NCBI GenBank assembly: GCA_000715685.1 | Contig: KL569443.1 | Coordinates: 27,466-34,065 of the forward strand | Direction of reading: 5' to 3' | DNA length: 6,600 nucleotides | Source: Streptomyces lilacinus | GTDB taxonomy: Bacteria > Actinomycetota > Actinomycetes > Streptomycetales > Streptomycetaceae | Part shown: positions 6,461-6,600 of the stretch, piece after piece | Layout of the letters: every line of letters begins with the position of its first letter | Position numbering within the stretch: the first letter of the stretch is position 1 | Translations under genes and position numbers: made by a program | Notes under the pieces: generated by a model | The model's database searches: none | Told to the model about the DNA's origin: nothing | Seen by the model: only the letters and a program-made list of their open reading frames with translations

Positions 6461-6501
6461 GTACGTGAACCGGGGCCGACGTACCAGTCTGCCAGTACTG
6501 G
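6461..6501. repeat. Palindromes in the rpmE 5' leader
   Basis: GTACGT (6461-6466) and ACGTAC (6479-6484) form a 6-bp inverted repeat with a 12-nt loop. CCAGTACTGG (6492-6501) is a perfect 10-bp palindrome, and CCAGT at 6484-6488 offers it an alternative partner. All lie between the predicted SigR start point and rpmE, so they could fold in the leader RNA, as a protein-binding leader or simply a stable 5' end. They do not match the AT-rich Streptomyces Zur box. Confidence 0.4.
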
Positions 6502-6514
6502 CCGCATCCCCCAA

Positions 6515-6541
6515 AACGGGGGTGTGCCGCCCGGTATTCCC
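6515..6541 (-). promoter_or_regulatory. SigR-type promoter of rpmE
   Basis: On the minus strand GGGAAT (6541-6536) is followed by exactly 18 nt and then GTT (6517-6515), the full consensus of the Streptomyces disulphide-stress sigma factor SigR. Transcription would begin near 6508 and give a leader of about 100 nt before rpmE. The stretch CCCCC-GTTTT-GGGGG around the -10 could also be read as a hairpin, but the exact promoter match and position explain it better. A housekeeping promoter for rpmE is not obvious here. Confidence 0.85.
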
Positions 6542-6545
6542 GGGT

Positions 6546-6580
6546 CTACTTCACCACGTCGTCGGCCTGGGTCTTCGCGC
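6546..6580 (-). CDS. C-terminal fragment of an unidentified gene upstream of rpmE
   Basis: Ten codons read AKTQADDVVK and end in TAG at 6546. The upstream part is cut off by adapter sequence. In Streptomyces rho lies upstream in this neighbourhood, with possibly one gene between it and rpmE. These residues do not obviously match the Rho C terminus, so the identity is left open. That it is coding at all rests on codon composition and on rpmE having its own promoter just beyond. Confidence 0.4.
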
Positions 6581-6600
6581 CTGTCTCTTATACACATCTC
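6581..6600. other. Nextera/Tn5 mosaic-end sequencing adapter (not genomic)
   Basis: Bases 6581-6599 are exactly CTGTCTCTTATACACATCT, the 19-bp hyperactive Tn5 mosaic end used in Nextera libraries. The next base, C, agrees with the read-2 (i7) side. Translated on the minus strand it gives the familiar artefact peptide MCIRDR. It is untrimmed library adapter at a contig end. Confidence 0.98.

Noticed and set aside
6504..6527. CCCCC-GTTTT-GGGGG hairpin as a terminator of the upstream gene
   Set aside because: No T-run follows and it overlaps the -10 of an exact SigR promoter, which explains the sequence better.
6406..6597. Open frame beginning MCIRDR at the right end
   Set aside because: The start and first codons are the translated Nextera adapter; the rest crosses the SigR promoter and rpmE leader and resembles no protein.
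1..6600. Novel defence, mobile or biosynthetic system, CRISPR array, tRNA or rRNA
   Set aside because: All genes are conserved housekeeping members of the rpmE-to-atp region; no spaced repeat array, transposase, integrase or RNA gene was found.

Overview
The window is very GC-rich, codon third positions are almost all G or C, and every real gene reads leftward on the minus strand. Protein similarity recognised by eye and gene order both point to Streptomyces or a close relative. In transcription order (right to left) the genes are: the last few codons of an unidentified gene, rpmE (ribosomal protein L31), prfA (release factor RF1), prmC (release factor methyltransferase), sua5/tsaC (threonylcarbamoyl-AMP synthase), a low-molecular-weight protein tyrosine phosphatase, glyA (serine hydroxymethyltransferase) and a WecA/Rfe-type GlcNAc-1-phosphate transferase that runs off the left edge. 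The core order rpmE-prfA-prmC-sua5-wecA, usually followed by atpI and the ATP synthase operon, is conserved across Actinobacteria. The phosphatase and glyA insertion is, as far as I recall, the Streptomyces form. No new defence, mobile or biosynthetic system is visible.

Right end (6410-6600): the last 20 bases are the Nextera/Tn5 mosaic-end adapter, not genome, so this is the ragged end of a contig. Just inside it lies a perfect match to the SigR (disulphide stress) promoter, GGGAAT-N18-GTT, upstream of rpmE. A strong inverted repeat between rpmE and prfA may be a terminator or a processing hairpin.

Middle (4081-6409): rpmE, prfA and prmC are intact, with good ribosome binding sites and all expected motifs. 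prmC and prfA form a functional pair, because PrmC methylates the GGQ glutamine of RF1.

Left of that (1339-4006): three consecutive genes are each broken by one clear lesion. sua5 has lost about 49 nt near its start. The phosphatase has lost about 25 nt, exactly over its catalytic P-loop. glyA carries an exact 10-bp tandem duplication that shifts the frame after codon 72. glyA also ends in an exact 22-bp tandem duplication around its stop codon. The phosphatase deletion leaves the 7-mer GAGACAG at the joint, which equals the inner end of the Nextera mosaic sequence. Together with the adapter at the contig end, this makes assembly or read-trimming error a serious explanation. Genuine gene decay or slippage cannot be excluded from sequence alone.

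Left end (1-1204): the glycosyltransferase is open and intact as far as it can be read (401 codons), with the stop codon outside the window.
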